From NCBI GenBank assembly GCA_963703075.1, contig OY969786.1, forward strand, positions 1,922,001 through 1,986,000: a stretch of DNA of 64,000 nt. The letters are read 5' to 3'. The notes under the pieces are model-generated. The model ran no database searches. It was not told where the DNA came from and saw only the letters and a program-made list of their open reading frames with translations. Position numbers and translations under genes: made by a program. Below are positions 40,739 through 49,117 of the stretch, piece after piece. Origin of the DNA: Korobacter sp963703075 (GTDB lineage Bacteria > Acidobacteriota > Terriglobia > Terriglobales > Acidobacteriaceae). The first letter of the stretch is position 1, and each line of letters begins with the position of its first letter.

Positions 40739-43162
40739 TTAACCTCGTCGGCCTCCGCCTCCGCCGCCGTGGCCACCGCGACCACCACCGCCGCCTCCGG
40801 GACGTCCTCCGCCCCCGGGACGACGACCACGTCCGCCACGACCACCACCACCTCCGCCGCCATGGGGACGGGGACCGCGATCTCCGCGATCGGCGCCGCC
40901 TGCCGGACGCTCGTGCGGCACATCGTCGCGATTGAAGTTTGGCTCGCCTTCCTGTTCTTCTTCGCCGCCCTCGTAACCGCCCTCGAAGGTCACGCCGCCC
41001 GGAGCACCAGCTTCGGCAGTTGCAAGTTCCGTTCCCTCGCCTCCACCGTCGCCCCCCATCTTGGCGCGCTGTTCTTTCAACACGGCCTTGCGCGACAGCT
41101 TGATGCGGTTACCGTCGACTGCCAGCACTTTCACAAGCACCTGGTCGCCTTCATGCAGCTCGTCCTTCACATCCTTAATGCGATGCTCGGCGACTTCGCT
41201 GATGTGCAGCAGACCATCCGTGCCCGGAATGATCTCGACGAAAGCTCCGAAGTCGGCCAGGCGGGTCACCGTTCCGAGATAGGTCTTCCCTACCTCGGCG
41301 GTTGCGGTGATGTCCTGGATCATCTTCAGCGCTTGCTTGGCAGCTTCCTGGTCGCTCGAGGCAACGTTGACCTTGCCGCTGTCTTCGACATCAATCTTCA
41401 CGCCTGTCTGCTCGACGATGCCGCGAATGACCTTGCCTCCCGGTCCGATCAAATCGCGAATCTTGTCGGTGGGAATCTGCAGGGTGTAGAAGCGCGGTGC
41501 GAACTCGCTCAACTCGGTACGCGCGGTGTTGATTACCTCGTGCATCTTGTCGAGGATGAACAACCGCCCGCGGCGTGCCTGTTCCAGCGCCTCGCGCATG
41601 ATCTGCGCAGTAATGCCGCCGATCTTGATGTCCATCTGCAGGGCAGTAATGCCTTCGGTCGTTCCGGCGACTTTGAAATCCATATCGCCGTAATGATCTT
41701 CAGCACCCGCGATGTCGGTGAGAATGGCGTAATCGTCGCCCTCCTTCACCAAGCCCATGGCAACGCCGGCGACGGGAGCCTTCAATGGAACGCCAGCATC
41801 CATCAAGCTCAGCGAGCCGCCGCAGATGGAAGCCATCGACGACGAACCATTGGACTCGAGGATGTCGGAGACCACGCGCATGGCGTACGGCCACTTGTCT
41901 TCCGGCGGAAGCACTGCCGATAACGCGCGTTCTGCTAATGCGCCGTGACCGATTTCGCGACGGCCTGCACCGCGCAGGAAGGCTACTTCGCCAACGCTGA
42001 ACGGCGGGAAGTTGTAATGCAGCATGAAGCGCTTCTTGGCTTCGCCTTCGAAACCTTCCATGCGCTGCATATCTTCGCCGGTGCCGAGCGTGGTGGTGAC
42101 CAAGGCCTGGGTTTCGCCGCGGGTGAAGATGGCGGAACCGTGGGTGCGCGGAAGCACATCGACCTCGATCCAAATCGGACGGATCTGGTCGAAGGCGCGA
42201 CCGTCAGGACGGCGCTTTTCCTTGGTGACCTGCTGGCGGAAAATGTCTTCACGCAGCAGTTCGTAATACTTGTTGAGCTTTTTCAGCCCGGCTTCGTCGT
42301 CTGCCGGAATCGCTTCCTTCAGCTTCGACTTGATTTCCTTGACCTTGGCGTAGCTCTCGCTCTTCGGATACTTCTCGGTGTTCAGAGCGTCGGCCAACTG
42401 GGCGCCGATTTTTGAGCGAAGTTCCTTGGCATACGCCTCGTCATGTTCGACGGGCTTCACTTCGCGCTTCGGCTTGCCGACTTCCTTGGCCAGCTTGCTG
42501 ATCACGGCACAGATTTTCTTGATCTCGCCGTGCCCGAACTCGATGGCATTGACGACTTCTTCTTCAGTCGCTTCCTGCGCGCCCGATTCAATCATCACGA
42601 TGCCGTCGGCGGTGCCGACCACCATGATGTTCAGTTTCGAAGAGCGCATCTCGTCGTAGGTCGGATTCACGACGTTTTGCCCGTCGATCAAGCCGACGCG
42701 TACCGCTCCGATGGGACCGTTGAATGGAATGTCGGAAACAGCCAGCGCTGCCGAGGCGCCATTGATGCCGCAAACATCGGGATCATTCTGTGCGTCTGCG
42801 GAGAGCACCATGGCAATGACCTGGGTCTCGCAGCGGAATCCTTCGGGGAACAGCGGGCGGATGGGACGATCGATCTGGCGGCTGGTGAGGATTTCTTTTT
42901 CGCTCGGCCGGCCTTCGCGCTTGATAAAGCCGCCGGGGAAACGTCCGCCGGCGTAGGTGTATTCCCGGTAGTCCACGGTCAAGGGGAAAAAATCGATTCC
43001 CTCGCGCGGATCAGGGTTGGCGCAGGCCGTGGCAAGGACCACGCTCTCTCCGCTGCGCACGATGGTGGATCCATGGGCTTGCTTGGCAAGCTTCCCGGTT
43101 TCAAAGCTTAAAGACTTACCGCCGGCGAGTTCCACCGTGGCGACTTTTGGTTCTGGTTTCAT
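40739..43162 (-). CDS. pnp: polynucleotide phosphorylase
   Basis: Phosphorolytic 3'-5' exoribonuclease of the degradosome. 807 residues. Two RNase PH domains are present: the first with TACANPDPREGIDFFPLTVD and GGFIKREGRPSEKE, the second with FTRGETQALVTTTLG and GDMDFKVAGTTEG, where DFK and nearby Asp residues bind metal and phosphate. A KH domain (about 550-620; IPTDKIRDLIGPGGKVI) and an S1 domain (LGTVTRLADFGAFVEIIPG) follow. After about residue 690 the C-terminus is acidic then very Gly/Arg-rich (RGG-box), unlike the short tail of enterobacterial enzymes. It is downstream of rpsO, the conserved order. Confidence 0.97.
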   Translation of the reverse strand: MKPEPKVATVELAGGKSLSFETGKLAKQAHGSTIVRSGESVVLATACANPDPREGIDFFPLTVDYREYTYAGGRFPGGFIKREGRPSEKEILTSRQIDRPIRPLFPEGFRCETQVIAMVLSADAQNDPDVCGINGASAALAVSDIPFNGPIGAVRVGLIDGQNVVNPTYDEMRSSKLNIMVVGTADGIVMIESGAQEATEEEVVNAIEFGHGEIKKICAVISKLAKEVGKPKREVKPVEHDEAYAKELRSKIGAQLADALNTEKYPKSESYAKVKEIKSKLKEAIPADDEAGLKKLNKYYELLREDIFRQQVTKEKRRPDGRAFDQIRPIWIEVDVLPRTHGSAIFTRGETQALVTTTLGTGEDMQRMEGFEGEAKKRFMLHYNFPPFSVGEVAFLRGAGRREIGHGALAERALSAVLPPEDKWPYAMRVVSDILESNGSSSMASICGGSLSLMDAGVPLKAPVAGVAMGLVKEGDDYAILTDIAGAEDHYGDMDFKVAGTTEGITALQMDIKIGGITAQIMREALEQARRGRLFILDKMHEVINTARTELSEFAPRFYTLQIPTDKIRDLIGPGGKVIRGIVEQTGVKIDVEDSGKVNVASSDQEAAKQALKMIQDITATAEVGKTYLGTVTRLADFGAFVEIIPGTDGLLHISEVAEHRIKDVKDELHEGDQVLVKVLAVDGNRIKLSRKAVLKEQRAKMGGDGGGEGTELATAEAGAPGGVTFEGGYEGGEEEQEGEPNFNRDDVPHERPAGGADRGDRGPRPHGGGGGGGRGGRGRRPGGGGRPGGGGGGRGGHGGGGGGRRG

Positions 43163-43206
43163 TCTTCCTTCTTCCTTCAGGAGACACCGTGATACCGCCC
43201 TGCCAA

Positions 43207-43338
43207 GCGCCACAACGGCGCTCGTCGGGGACCCCGATTGGGGTCGCTAGAAGGTATTCAACGGGTGGCTGGTGTTATCCCAAAAACATCGAGCCCAATA
43301 GCAGCGCCCGCTCTGCGACACACGCGTGCAGGAGCGGG
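43207..43338 (-). promoter_or_regulatory. structured leader between rpsO and pnp
   Basis: Three hairpins lie in the 218-base gap: CCCGCTC with GAGCGGG (43307-43338, long loop), GACCCC-GATT-GGGGTC (43230-43245) and GCGCC with GGCGC (43207-43221). In E. coli the pnp leader folds into an RNase III-processed structure used in autoregulation by PNPase. A similar role here is inference from position. Confidence 0.45.
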
Positions 43339-43380
43339 AAAAGGGTTTGCGAACGAAGTGAGGATCAGCAGTTGGCAAGC

Positions 43381-43647
43381 TTACTTGCGAATGCCGAGTT
43401 TCTGAATCACCGTCTTATAGCGCTCGACATCGAACTTCTTGAGGTAGTCGAGCAAGCTGCGACGCTTGCTGACCATCATAAGAAGACCGCGACGCGACGC
43501 GTGATCCTTCTTATGCATCTTGAAGTGGTCCGTAAGCTCGTTAATACGCTGGCTCAGAATCGCGATCTGGACCTCGGGGCTGCCGGTATCGTTCGCGTGC
43601 GTCTTGTACTGCTCAATGATGTTGGTTTTCTGCTCTCGGGCTAACAC
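43381..43647 (-). CDS. rpsO: 30S ribosomal protein S15
   Basis: 88-residue S15. The sequence is a full match to the family: LAREQKTNIIEQYKTHANDT, then GSPEVQIAILSQRINELTDH, FKMHKKDHASRRGLLMMVSK and the C-terminal RRSLLDYLKKFDVERY. S15 binds 16S rRNA in the central domain of the 30S subunit. The start codon is GTG, at 43645-43647, with GGAG about 12 bases upstream. pnp follows on the same strand. Confidence 0.98.
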   Translation of the reverse strand: MLAREQKTNIIEQYKTHANDTGSPEVQIAILSQRINELTDHFKMHKKDHASRRGLLMMVSKRRSLLDYLKKFDVERYKTVIQKLGIRK

Positions 43648-43885
43648 TGAAACTGGTGTGCTCCTGCTCTATTCTCTAACGTATTCGATTAACGTCGGTA
43701 TTAAAGGTAACACATCGGGGAAAGTGCCGTAAAGGAAGGGGTTAGGATGCGCGGGCATCTTGGTGCATGCTACAGATTGAGTCACGCCTCCGGGAAACGC
43801 ATTTGTAACGCGGCGTGCTTCGCGGCAATTGTCTTCAGGACGCAGATCGGCATCTCACTGCAAAACCGCCCAGGGGCTGGGATGA

Positions 43886-45880
43886 ATGGCTGAGCGAAGT
43901 TTTCAAGCATCGGACGCATCCGCTGCGTCCTCAAACGACCGCGTTGTGGCACCCGTTCGGGGCGCCTCCGCACACTCCGATCGACCGGGTCAGCACGTTG
44001 CTCATCACGCAGGGATGTTGACCCTGACCGTAGGCGCGCTAGGCGTAGTCTTCGGCGACATCGGCACCAGTCCGCTTTATACGCTGCGAGAGTGCCTGCT
44101 GTCCGCCGGAGGCAGGAACGTGCAACCGGAAGATGTGTTCGGAATTCTCTCGCTCATGGTCTGGGCGCTGATCCTGGTCGTCACGGTGAAGTACCTGGTC
44201 TTCATTCTGCGCGCAGATAACAATGGTGAGGGCGGGATTTTCGCGCTGCTCGCGCTCGTCCCTGAAAAATTCCGGTGCGACTCAGCGAATCGTGGGCGGG
44301 TGACGGGGATTGCGCTGCTCGGCGTGATCGGGGCGGCGCTGCTCTATGGGGATGGAGTGATTACGCCTGCGATCTCTGTGCTGAGTGCCGTTGAGGGACT
44401 CACCATTGCGGACGAATCATTTAAAGCCTGGGTGGTCCCTCTCACCTGCCTCATTCTCATCGGTCTATTTGCGATACAGCGGTGGGGAACGGGCAGTGTA
44501 GGCCGGCTTTTTGGCCCGGTGATGCTCCTATGGTTCGGCACCCTGGCCGGTCTGGGGACATGGCACATCCTGGAGCACCCACAAGTTTTGCAGGCCTTCT
44601 CGCCCTCATGGGGATTTCGGTTTTTTGCCCATCACGGGCTCCACGGCTTTCTGATTCTCGGATCGGTCGTTCTGGTGGTGACTGGAGGCGAGGCGCTTTA
44701 CGCGGACCTCGGTCACTTTGGGATCGCCCCAATCCGTCGCGCCTGGTTCTGGCTGGTGTTTCCAGCGCTTTTGCTTGGCTACATGGGCCAGGGAGCGCTG
44801 GTGCTCTCGCATCCCGATGCGATCAGAAATCCATTTTTCGCACAGGTGCCCAAGGGAGGGGCCACCATCGCGCTGGTGCTGCTGTCGAGTGCAGCCACTG
44901 TGATTGCGTCCCAGGCGCTCATCTCCGGTGCTTTTTCCCTGACCCGGCAGGCGATGCTGCTGGGTTATTTCCCGGCGGTCACCATACATCACACTTCGAA
45001 GAGCACCGAGGGGCAGATCTTCATCCCGGAGGTCAACGCGTTACTCGCGATTGGCTGTCTCGCCCTCGTACTGACATTTCGCGAGTCGGTGAGACTGGCT
45101 GCTGCCTATGGGATTGCGGTCACCGGGACAATGGCTATAACCTCGGTCCTTTATTATTTCGTGACGCGTTATCGCTGGCACTGGCCAAAGTGGAAAGCGA
45201 TCGCTCTCCTGGCTTTCTTTCTATCGTTCGATATCCCATTTCTGATCGCCAATCTTTTTAAGTTTATGAAGGGCGGATACGTGCCGGTGCTCATCGGCGC
45301 AGCGTTGATCGCCGCGATGTTGATCTGGAACCGAGGGCGAACCTTTATTGAAGAAAAATATGCAACCCAGTTCCCTTCCCTGGATGTCGTTCGCACGAAG
45401 ATCGCAGAGTGTTTGGCAACGCGCGTTCCCGGGACGGCGGTGTTCCTGGCGTCGAGCGTGGACCACGTGCCTCCGATCCTGATGCACTTTGTGCAGCGCT
45501 GTCGTTCTCTAAGCGAGAAGGTAATCCTGCTGACCGTGCAGACTGGAGACCAGCCCCAGATCCCGGCGGGAGAGCGTTGTGAAATTACCGATCTAGGCGA
45601 TGGCTTCTGGCGAATCGTCCTGCGCTTCGGCTTCATGGAGCATCCCCGGGTGGAGGAAGCTCTCCGCACCGCCTCTGACAGCGGAGCGATACCGATGGAT
45701 ATGCAGGACCTTACCTACTATGTTGGCCACGAAACGCTAATCTCCGCAAAAACCAGCAAAATGGGCAGAACCGCGGAGAAGATCTTTTCCTACCTGCAGC
45801 GCAATGCCGTGGATGTCGAAGCCACCTTCTGCCTTCCGCCCCAGCAAGTCATCGAAATCAGCACCCAAGTGGACGTGTGA
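43886..45880 (+). CDS. kup: Kup/Trk-D-type potassium transporter
   Basis: 664 residues, about 12 membrane segments in the first 430 and a C-terminal cytoplasmic domain. The Kup signature VVFGDIGTSPLYTLRE follows LTVGALG at residues about 46-70, and the family segments NGEGGIFALLALVP, LYGDGVITPAISVLSAVEG and VTGGEALYADLGHFG are present. These systems take up K+ with protons. The first about 43 residues are polar and Ala/Ser-rich; an internal ATG before LTLTVGALG is a possible alternative start. It is convergent with the TonB receptor gene, whose stop is six bases away. Confidence 0.95.
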   Translation: MAERSFQASDASAASSNDRVVAPVRGASAHSDRPGQHVAHHAGMLTLTVGALGVVFGDIGTSPLYTLRECLLSAGGRNVQPEDVFGILSLMVWALILVVTVKYLVFILRADNNGEGGIFALLALVPEKFRCDSANRGRVTGIALLGVIGAALLYGDGVITPAISVLSAVEGLTIADESFKAWVVPLTCLILIGLFAIQRWGTGSVGRLFGPVMLLWFGTLAGLGTWHILEHPQVLQAFSPSWGFRFFAHHGLHGFLILGSVVLVVTGGEALYADLGHFGIAPIRRAWFWLVFPALLLGYMGQGALVLSHPDAIRNPFFAQVPKGGATIALVLLSSAATVIASQALISGAFSLTRQAMLLGYFPAVTIHHTSKSTEGQIFIPEVNALLAIGCLALVLTFRESVRLAAAYGIAVTGTMAITSVLYYFVTRYRWHWPKWKAIALLAFFLSFDIPFLIANLFKFMKGGYVPVLIGAALIAAMLIWNRGRTFIEEKYATQFPSLDVVRTKIAECLATRVPGTAVFLASSVDHVPPILMHFVQRCRSLSEKVILLTVQTGDQPQIPAGERCEITDLGDGFWRIVLRFGFMEHPRVEEALRTASDSGAIPMDMQDLTYYVGHETLISAKTSKMGRTAEKIFSYLQRNAVDVEATFCLPPQQVIEISTQVDV

Positions 45881-45885
45881 GTCGG

Positions 45886-48087
45886 CTAGAAGTGGAAGCG
45901 ATAGCGCACTTCCCCGATCACCTGCAGCGGCTCCGACCAGTGGGTTCCGCCGAAGGTGTTGCTGTTGTCGATCAGGAAACGATGATCGGCCAGGTTCACC
46001 ACGGTCATCCCTAGAGTCCAACGCTCGCCGAGCGACTTGCTCAGCGCGAGGTCCACGCTATTGTGTGAGCCCAAGTGCTGGGGTCCATCGCCATCGAGGA
46101 AGCCGGAACCATAAGCGAAGTCGGCCGAAATCCAGGCCCGCCATGGGAGATTGATGTCCATTCCCGTCGTGATCGTCGTTCGCTGGTCATGATCGAGAAA
46201 AAACCATCCGGCGGCCGGCGGAGAAAAATCCGTGAGACCGCCCGTGACCCCGCCTGCGCCCTCCGCCCATTGACGCGAAAATGCCAGGTGCCATTGCGCA
46301 CGGTTCCATAGGCGCGGTGAACGGGCCGTGACCTCGGTTCCGTGGATGCGCGCACGATCAATCGTCAGCGGAAAGAAGATGTTCGAGTTTCCGAGGACGT
46401 CGTGATCAAAAAAGTTGCGGGCGTGCGTTTGGAAGTTGGTGATGTCGAACAGCCAGTTGCGCAGCGGAATGGAAAGACCGAATTCGCGCTGCTCGTCGCG
46501 CTCGCCCTTCAGGGGCAGGAACCCGAATCCTTGTTGCGAAGCCACGTCGAGAATCGGTCCGCTGACGGTCGCAAGTGGAGGCGGTTGATAGTAGCGGCCA
46601 TAGAAGCCGTGCAGCACCCAGCGCAGTCTAGGCAGAGTGACTTTTGCCCCAATCCGCGGATCGACGGCAGACTCACTTAGGTCGCCGTCGAAATGGGTGA
46701 AGCGCAGACCGCCGTTCACTTCGACCCAGGAGAAAGGCTTGTATTGGTCTTCGGCGAAAACTGCCTCTACCCCGCCGTTGGCAGCGATCTGCTGCTGCAG
46801 ATTGGTTCCGGTGCTGGTGTCTGAGAGTCCGAAGAACTGGCTGTCATGCTCGCCGAACATCTGCGTGCCCAGGTGCAGAGAGTTATTCAGCCGCGAGATC
46901 GTTGCCATCGCGACTAGTCCCGCATATTGCGAAGTTCGGTCCTGGGTCGGCGTAATGAGGTCGTCGTAACCGTCATAGGCCGCATGGTTCAGGTGGTAGA
47001 AGGGGGCGACGGTGAACACCAGGTTCGGAGACGAGGTGTGTACCCAGGCAGCGTTCAAGAAAGCGTCGTGCTCGCGATCTACATCCTTCGAGAGCTGCTG
47101 GGCCGGGTCCGTGGGGTCATTTGGCACCTGGTAGAAGTCATTGCGAGCCGAGCCGACGACGCGGAACTGGTCAGTGCTGGCGCGGTTCCAGATCAGCGAG
47201 AGAAACCCGCTCTGCCCATCGTTCATGTCGTGCACAATTGCCGGCGTGGGCGTCTCCAAACCTGTATCCGTGCGGTTGCCGCTGACGCTCGCGTACCAGG
47301 CAAATGTCTGGGTGTGGTCGCCGAGATTGATCTGGCTATTGGTTTGGTTGTAGCTGCCGTAGTTCAGCACCAGTTCGCCTTCGCGATCGCGCTCAAAGCC
47401 GCTGCGCGTCACTGCATTGAAGACGCCGTATGCGCGGTCGCCGTATTCGGCAGAATAACTTCCCCGCTGAATTTCGAGGTAGTCGATGTCCTTCGGATCG
47501 AACTGCGGACCGACATTACTGGCGATATTGGTATTCGGCACGGGAATACCGTCGATCAACCAGCTCATCTGGTGGCCGCCGCGCACATGGAGTTGGTCGT
47601 GCACGATGTAGGCGCCAGGAACCTGTTCAGTGATCATGGCCAGGCTGTTCGTCCGCGTGGCTCCCGGGGTGCGCACGATGTCATTCCGGCTCACGACGGT
47701 GGTATCGGGTTGCGGCTGGACCTGGTCAGCGTTGTCGGTAACCGTGACCGTCTGGTTCTTCGCAGACACCGCCAACTGGAAGTGCAGGACCGGCGCGGTG
47801 TTCGAGGTGACCGTCAAGCTCTGAGTCACTGGGCGCAGGCCATCGAAGGTAACCGTGATGGTGTATTCGCCCGCCGGGACGGCACTAAACGCAAACTCGC
47901 CCGAATGGTCCGTGGTTGCGTTCTGCTTGTAATCAGACCCATTCTCGGCGAGGGTGACGGTTGCTTCCGCCAGCGGCCGATGCTGCGGGTCATGCACTAC
48001 CCCGCGCACAGATCCCACCACCGATGCCAATGCGGTTGTTGCGATGAGGATGCAAAGCATCCCCGCCAAGAAACGGCAGATCGACAT
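45886..48087 (-). CDS. TonB-dependent receptor with carboxypeptidase-regulatory domain
   Basis: 733 residues. Residues 1-20 look like a signal peptide (MSICRFLAGMLCILIATTALA). A CarboxypepD_reg-like beta domain follows (VRGVVHDPQHRPLAEATVTL, then GEFAFSAVPAGEYTITVTFD), the arrangement of acidobacterial Oar-like proteins. The TonB plug is present with SWLIDGIPVPN and YLEIQRGSYSAEYGDRAYG; the rest is a beta barrel ending in VRYRFHF, with the terminal aromatic typical of outer-membrane barrels. The ligand is unknown. The ATG at 48087 has GGAAGAGG upstream. It is just downstream of the small Cys-rich gene on the same strand. Confidence 0.9.
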   Translation of the reverse strand: MSICRFLAGMLCILIATTALASVVGSVRGVVHDPQHRPLAEATVTLAENGSDYKQNATTDHSGEFAFSAVPAGEYTITVTFDGLRPVTQSLTVTSNTAPVLHFQLAVSAKNQTVTVTDNADQVQPQPDTTVVSRNDIVRTPGATRTNSLAMITEQVPGAYIVHDQLHVRGGHQMSWLIDGIPVPNTNIASNVGPQFDPKDIDYLEIQRGSYSAEYGDRAYGVFNAVTRSGFERDREGELVLNYGSYNQTNSQINLGDHTQTFAWYASVSGNRTDTGLETPTPAIVHDMNDGQSGFLSLIWNRASTDQFRVVGSARNDFYQVPNDPTDPAQQLSKDVDREHDAFLNAAWVHTSSPNLVFTVAPFYHLNHAAYDGYDDLITPTQDRTSQYAGLVAMATISRLNNSLHLGTQMFGEHDSQFFGLSDTSTGTNLQQQIAANGGVEAVFAEDQYKPFSWVEVNGGLRFTHFDGDLSESAVDPRIGAKVTLPRLRWVLHGFYGRYYQPPPLATVSGPILDVASQQGFGFLPLKGERDEQREFGLSIPLRNWLFDITNFQTHARNFFDHDVLGNSNIFFPLTIDRARIHGTEVTARSPRLWNRAQWHLAFSRQWAEGAGGVTGGLTDFSPPAAGWFFLDHDQRTTITTGMDINLPWRAWISADFAYGSGFLDGDGPQHLGSHNSVDLALSKSLGERWTLGMTVVNLADHRFLIDNSNTFGGTHWSEPLQVIGEVRYRFHF

Positions 48088-48131
48088 TCCTCTTCCCCAG
48101 ATCTCGACGTTGGAACCAATCTTGTGACCAG

Positions 48132-48473
48132 TTAGCCGAGAGAGTTGGGAGGAGCTCTTCCTGTGGGCTTTAACGAAGGGAGAACAATCGAAGTGGTGAC
48201 CGCTTGGGCTGGGATGCGAACGGAAGCGAACGTGAGGGTGGAGTTGTGGGCCGTAGTCGCCGCAATCCCGCGTAAGAGGAGAGCACCGGTCTGATGTGGA
48301 CATCGGGCAACAATTCCGTGGTCGGCGTTCCCGCTTGAGGCATCCACGCAATGATGCGCACCATGCACCCGGCAACACGCGTTGGTGGGTGCGAACATCG
48401 CAACCCCTCCCACTGGGAGAACAGTGAGTGCGATGAAGACCGCAAGGACAACGGTGCCGAGAATCTTCTTCAT
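48132..48473 (-). CDS. small secreted Cys/His-rich protein
   Basis: 113 residues. MKKILGTVVLAVFIALTVLP is a signal peptide. The following region is rich in potential metal ligands: NACCRVHGAHHC, then DHGIVARCPHQTG. The C-terminal 50 residues are Thr/Val/Pro-rich. No family is certain. It is the first gene of a unit with the TonB receptor, 44 bases apart, so it may act with that receptor in metal (for example copper) handling or sensing. That pairing is inference from position and composition. Confidence 0.65.
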   Translation of the reverse strand: MKKILGTVVLAVFIALTVLPVGGVAMFAPTNACCRVHGAHHCVDASSGNADHGIVARCPHQTGALLLRGIAATTAHNSTLTFASVRIPAQAVTTSIVLPSLKPTGRAPPNSLG

Positions 48474-48650
48474 ACGAGAAGGCAAATCGATGAAACAGTA
48501 CTGAAACCGGACGGTGGAGAAACCAGCCAAGAGACGTACATCACGCCCACACGTGATGCGCCTCACTGGTATATCACATCCGGCACCTTACACTTGAACG
48601 TTTGGGTACAGAGCAAAGAGCACGTGGGCCCAAACTCGGAGATATCTACA

Positions 48651-49046
48651 ATGAAGAAAACAACACTGATCGTGGTATCGCTGCTTTGTGTTTTACTTTG
48701 CGCAAGCGCTGCCATTTTTGCAGGAACGATGCCGAAGATCGCAGATCATCAGAGCATCACGTTCGATAAGCCCATGTTTCTCGCGGGCACCGAGTTGCCG
48801 GCAGGCACTTATAGCATTCAGCACCAGATGCAGGGCGATGACCACTACATGATCTTCCGCCAAACCGATGTTTCAAAAGCAAAGGCAGTGGAAGTGACGG
48901 TGAAGTGCAGTCTTGTGTCCCTCACCGCAAAGGCAAACCGCACCGAAAGCCGCTACGTACACAATGCCAAGAACCAGAACGTGTTGACGGAACTCACCTT
49001 TAAAGGCGATGAAGCCAAGCACGTATTCGAAGCTCCAGCTCTGTAA
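48651..49046 (+). CDS. small exported protein of unknown function
   Basis: 131 residues from the ATG at 48651, with GGAG upstream. The first 24 residues are a signal peptide (TLIVVSLLCVLLCASAAIFAG). The mature part is a compact beta protein: ITFDKPMFLAGTELPAGTYS, then YMIFRQTDVSKAKAVEVTVK and LTELTFKGDEAKHVFEAPAL. Similar small exported beta proteins are frequent in Acidobacteriota. It has its own terminator and is divergent from the Cys-rich gene. Longer frames upstream in the same direction are shadows. Confidence 0.75.
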   Translation: MKKTTLIVVSLLCVLLCASAAIFAGTMPKIADHQSITFDKPMFLAGTELPAGTYSIQHQMQGDDHYMIFRQTDVSKAKAVEVTVKCSLVSLTAKANRTESRYVHNAKNQNVLTELTFKGDEAKHVFEAPAL

Positions 49047-49066
49047 CAAATATTGCACGCCATAAG

Positions 49067-49094
49067 AACGGCGGCCCGCCAAGGCCGCCGTTTT
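49067..49094 (+). terminator. terminator of the small exported protein gene
   Basis: Stem AACGGCGGC (49067-49075) and GCCGCCGTT (49084-49092) with an eight-base loop, followed by TT and CATC; the arm itself ends in TT. It lies 20 bases after the stop. Confidence 0.8.
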
Positions 49095-49117
49095 CATCCA
49101 GTTTGTCAGCAGATGCT

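Noticed and set aside
43648..43885. A possible c-di-AMP (ydaO-type) riboswitch before kup
   Set aside because: Such elements often precede potassium transporter genes, but I could not find the conserved GGGGAA and CCGGA-type core segments in this leader.
46927..48135. Plus-strand frame of 402 codons
   Set aside because: Antisense shadow of the TonB receptor gene.
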